Assembly: GCA_018241165.1 (NCBI GenBank)
Contig: JAFEEK010000136.1
Coordinates: 1 to 5,906, forward strand
Source: Pseudomonadota bacterium
Lineage (GTDB): Bacteria; Pseudomonadota; Gammaproteobacteria; Xanthomonadales; Rhodanobacteraceae
Direction: 5' to 3'
DNA: 5,906 nt
Below, in pieces: positions 5,069-5,906 of this stretch. The notes under the pieces are model-generated. The model was not told the DNA's origin. It ran no database searches and was given only the letters and a program-made list of their open reading frames with translations. Each line of letters opens with the position of its first letter. Within the stretch, counting starts at the first letter, position 1. A program made the translations under genes and the position numbers.

Positions 5069-5906
5069 CTATTCGATATTCTGCACCTGCTCGCGCATCT
5101 GCTCGATCAGCACCTTCAGTTCCACGCTGGCCTGCGTGGTGCGCGAATCCACGGATTTGGAACCCAGCGTGTTCGCCTCGCGGTTGAACTCCTGCATCAA
5201 AAAATCCAGGCGCCGCCCCATCGCCTCGGGCATCGCGAGCACACGCCGCGCTTCGGCGATGTGCGCGCTCAGGCGGTCGAGTTCTTCATCGACGTCGATG
5301 CGCGAGAGTTGCAGCACCAGTTCCTGCTCCAGCCGGCCGGGTTCGAGTTGCGATTGCCCTGCCGCGGGCTTGAGTTCGGACAAGCGCGATTGCAATTTCG
5401 CGCGCAAGGCCTCGCGGATTTGCGGCAACCAGCCGCGCACGTCGGCGACGATTTTGGCGATGGCATCGAGGCGCTCGCGCAGAAACACGCCCAGGCGCTC
5501 GCCTTCGCGACCGCGCGTGGCGAGCATGTCGGCCAGCGCGGTGTCGAGCAATTTCAGCGCCGCGTTGCGCAAGCCTTCCTGATCGATGTCGTCTTGCACC
5601 AGCACGCCCGGCCATTGCAGCAGGCCGGTGAAATCGATGTCGAGATCGGGAAAGCGCTCGTCGAAGGATTTGGCCAGATGCGCCAGGCGTTCCACCATTG
5701 CGTCGTTGATGCGCAGTTTGGCCGCGTCTGCGTCGTTGGGACGAAAACGCAAGGTCGCATCGACCTTGCCGCGCGTGAGTTTGACTGCTACGCGTTCGCG
5801 CAGCGCCGGCTCGATCGCGCGCAGTTCATCCGGCAAACGCGGATTGAGTTCGAGGTAACGATGGTTCACCGAGCGCAACTCGAACGCAAGCGCACCCCAC
5901 GGCGTA
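5069..5906 (-). CDS. yicC: YicC-family endoribonuclease, 5' end outside window
   Basis: About 278 residues are visible, beginning (T)PWGALAFELRSVNHRYLE, which aligns with about residue 15 of E. coli YicC. Roughly 14 N-terminal residues are therefore missing and the full protein would be about 292 residues (E. coli 287). A TTG at 5876-5878 within this segment is not the start. N-terminal family features are RLPDELRAIEPALRERV and LTRGKVDATLRFRPND; the C-terminal domain has MGRRLDFLMQEFNREANTLG, SKSVDSRT and the hallmark end VLIEQMREQVQNIE. YicC proteins are stress-induced proteins; E. coli YicC is reported to be an endoribonuclease acting on small RNA. The long central helical region (about the middle third) is typical. 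The TAG stop is at 5069-5071, 28 bases before vapB. YicC commonly sits directly upstream of gmk in gammaproteobacteria. Confidence 0.93.
   Translation of the reverse strand, partial: TPWGALAFELRSVNHRYLELNPRLPDELRAIEPALRERVAVKLTRGKVDATLRFRPNDADAAKLRINDAMVERLAHLAKSFDERFPDLDIDFTGLLQWPGVLVQDDIDQEGLRNAALKLLDTALADMLATRGREGERLGVFLRERLDAIAKIVADVRGWLPQIREALRAKLQSRLSELKPAAGQSQLEPGRLEQELVLQLSRIDVDEELDRLSAHIAEARRVLAMPEAMGRRLDFLMQEFNREANTLGSKSVDSRTTQASVELKVLIEQMREQVQNIE

Overview
The window is GC-rich and densely coded, with no gap between genes longer than about 60 bases. It looks like a gammaproteobacterial chromosome, most likely from the Xanthomonadales/Lysobacterales group (for example Rhodanobacteraceae). 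That placement is an inference from the high GC, the mlaFEDCB gene order, the yicC-to-gmk neighbourhood and the style of the guanylate kinase sequence. No rRNA, tRNA, CRISPR array or insertion sequence was seen.

Layout: (1) Positions 2-694 (+) hold the 3' end of a large gene, probably a glycoside hydrolase of the alpha-galactosidase-like (clan GH-D) type; its N-terminal part is outside the window. (2) Positions 701-3761 (-) hold a complete five-gene mla operon, transcribed mlaF, mlaE, mlaD, mlaC, mlaB. It encodes the inner-membrane ABC complex MlaFEDB and the periplasmic lipid carrier MlaC, which move phospholipids between the inner and outer membranes. The outer-membrane partner gene mlaA is not in the window. 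(3) Positions 3817-4434 (-) hold gmk, guanylate kinase. (4) Positions 4431-5040 (-) hold a VapBC-type toxin-antitoxin pair. (5) Positions 5069-5906 (-) hold most of yicC, an endoribonuclease-family gene whose start is outside the window.

All seven complete genes plus yicC read leftward and could form one or two transcripts: yicC-vapB-vapC-gmk, then mlaFEDCB after a 55-base gap. Several junctions are tightly coupled. mlaF/mlaE and vapC/gmk each share an ATGA stop/start overlap, and vapB/vapC overlap by 14 bases with the start chosen here. The leftward block meets the rightward hydrolase gene tail to tail with only 6 bases between stop codons, and a perfect 9-bp hairpin covers both stops.

The main points of interest are the toxin-antitoxin pair wedged into the usually adjacent yicC-gmk pair and translationally linked to the essential gmk gene, an inverted repeat over the vapB ribosome binding site, the convergent stop-codon hairpin, and a non-standard GMP-binding loop in Gmk. 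I found no evidence for a wholly new system; most of the window is recognisable housekeeping content in an unusual arrangement.
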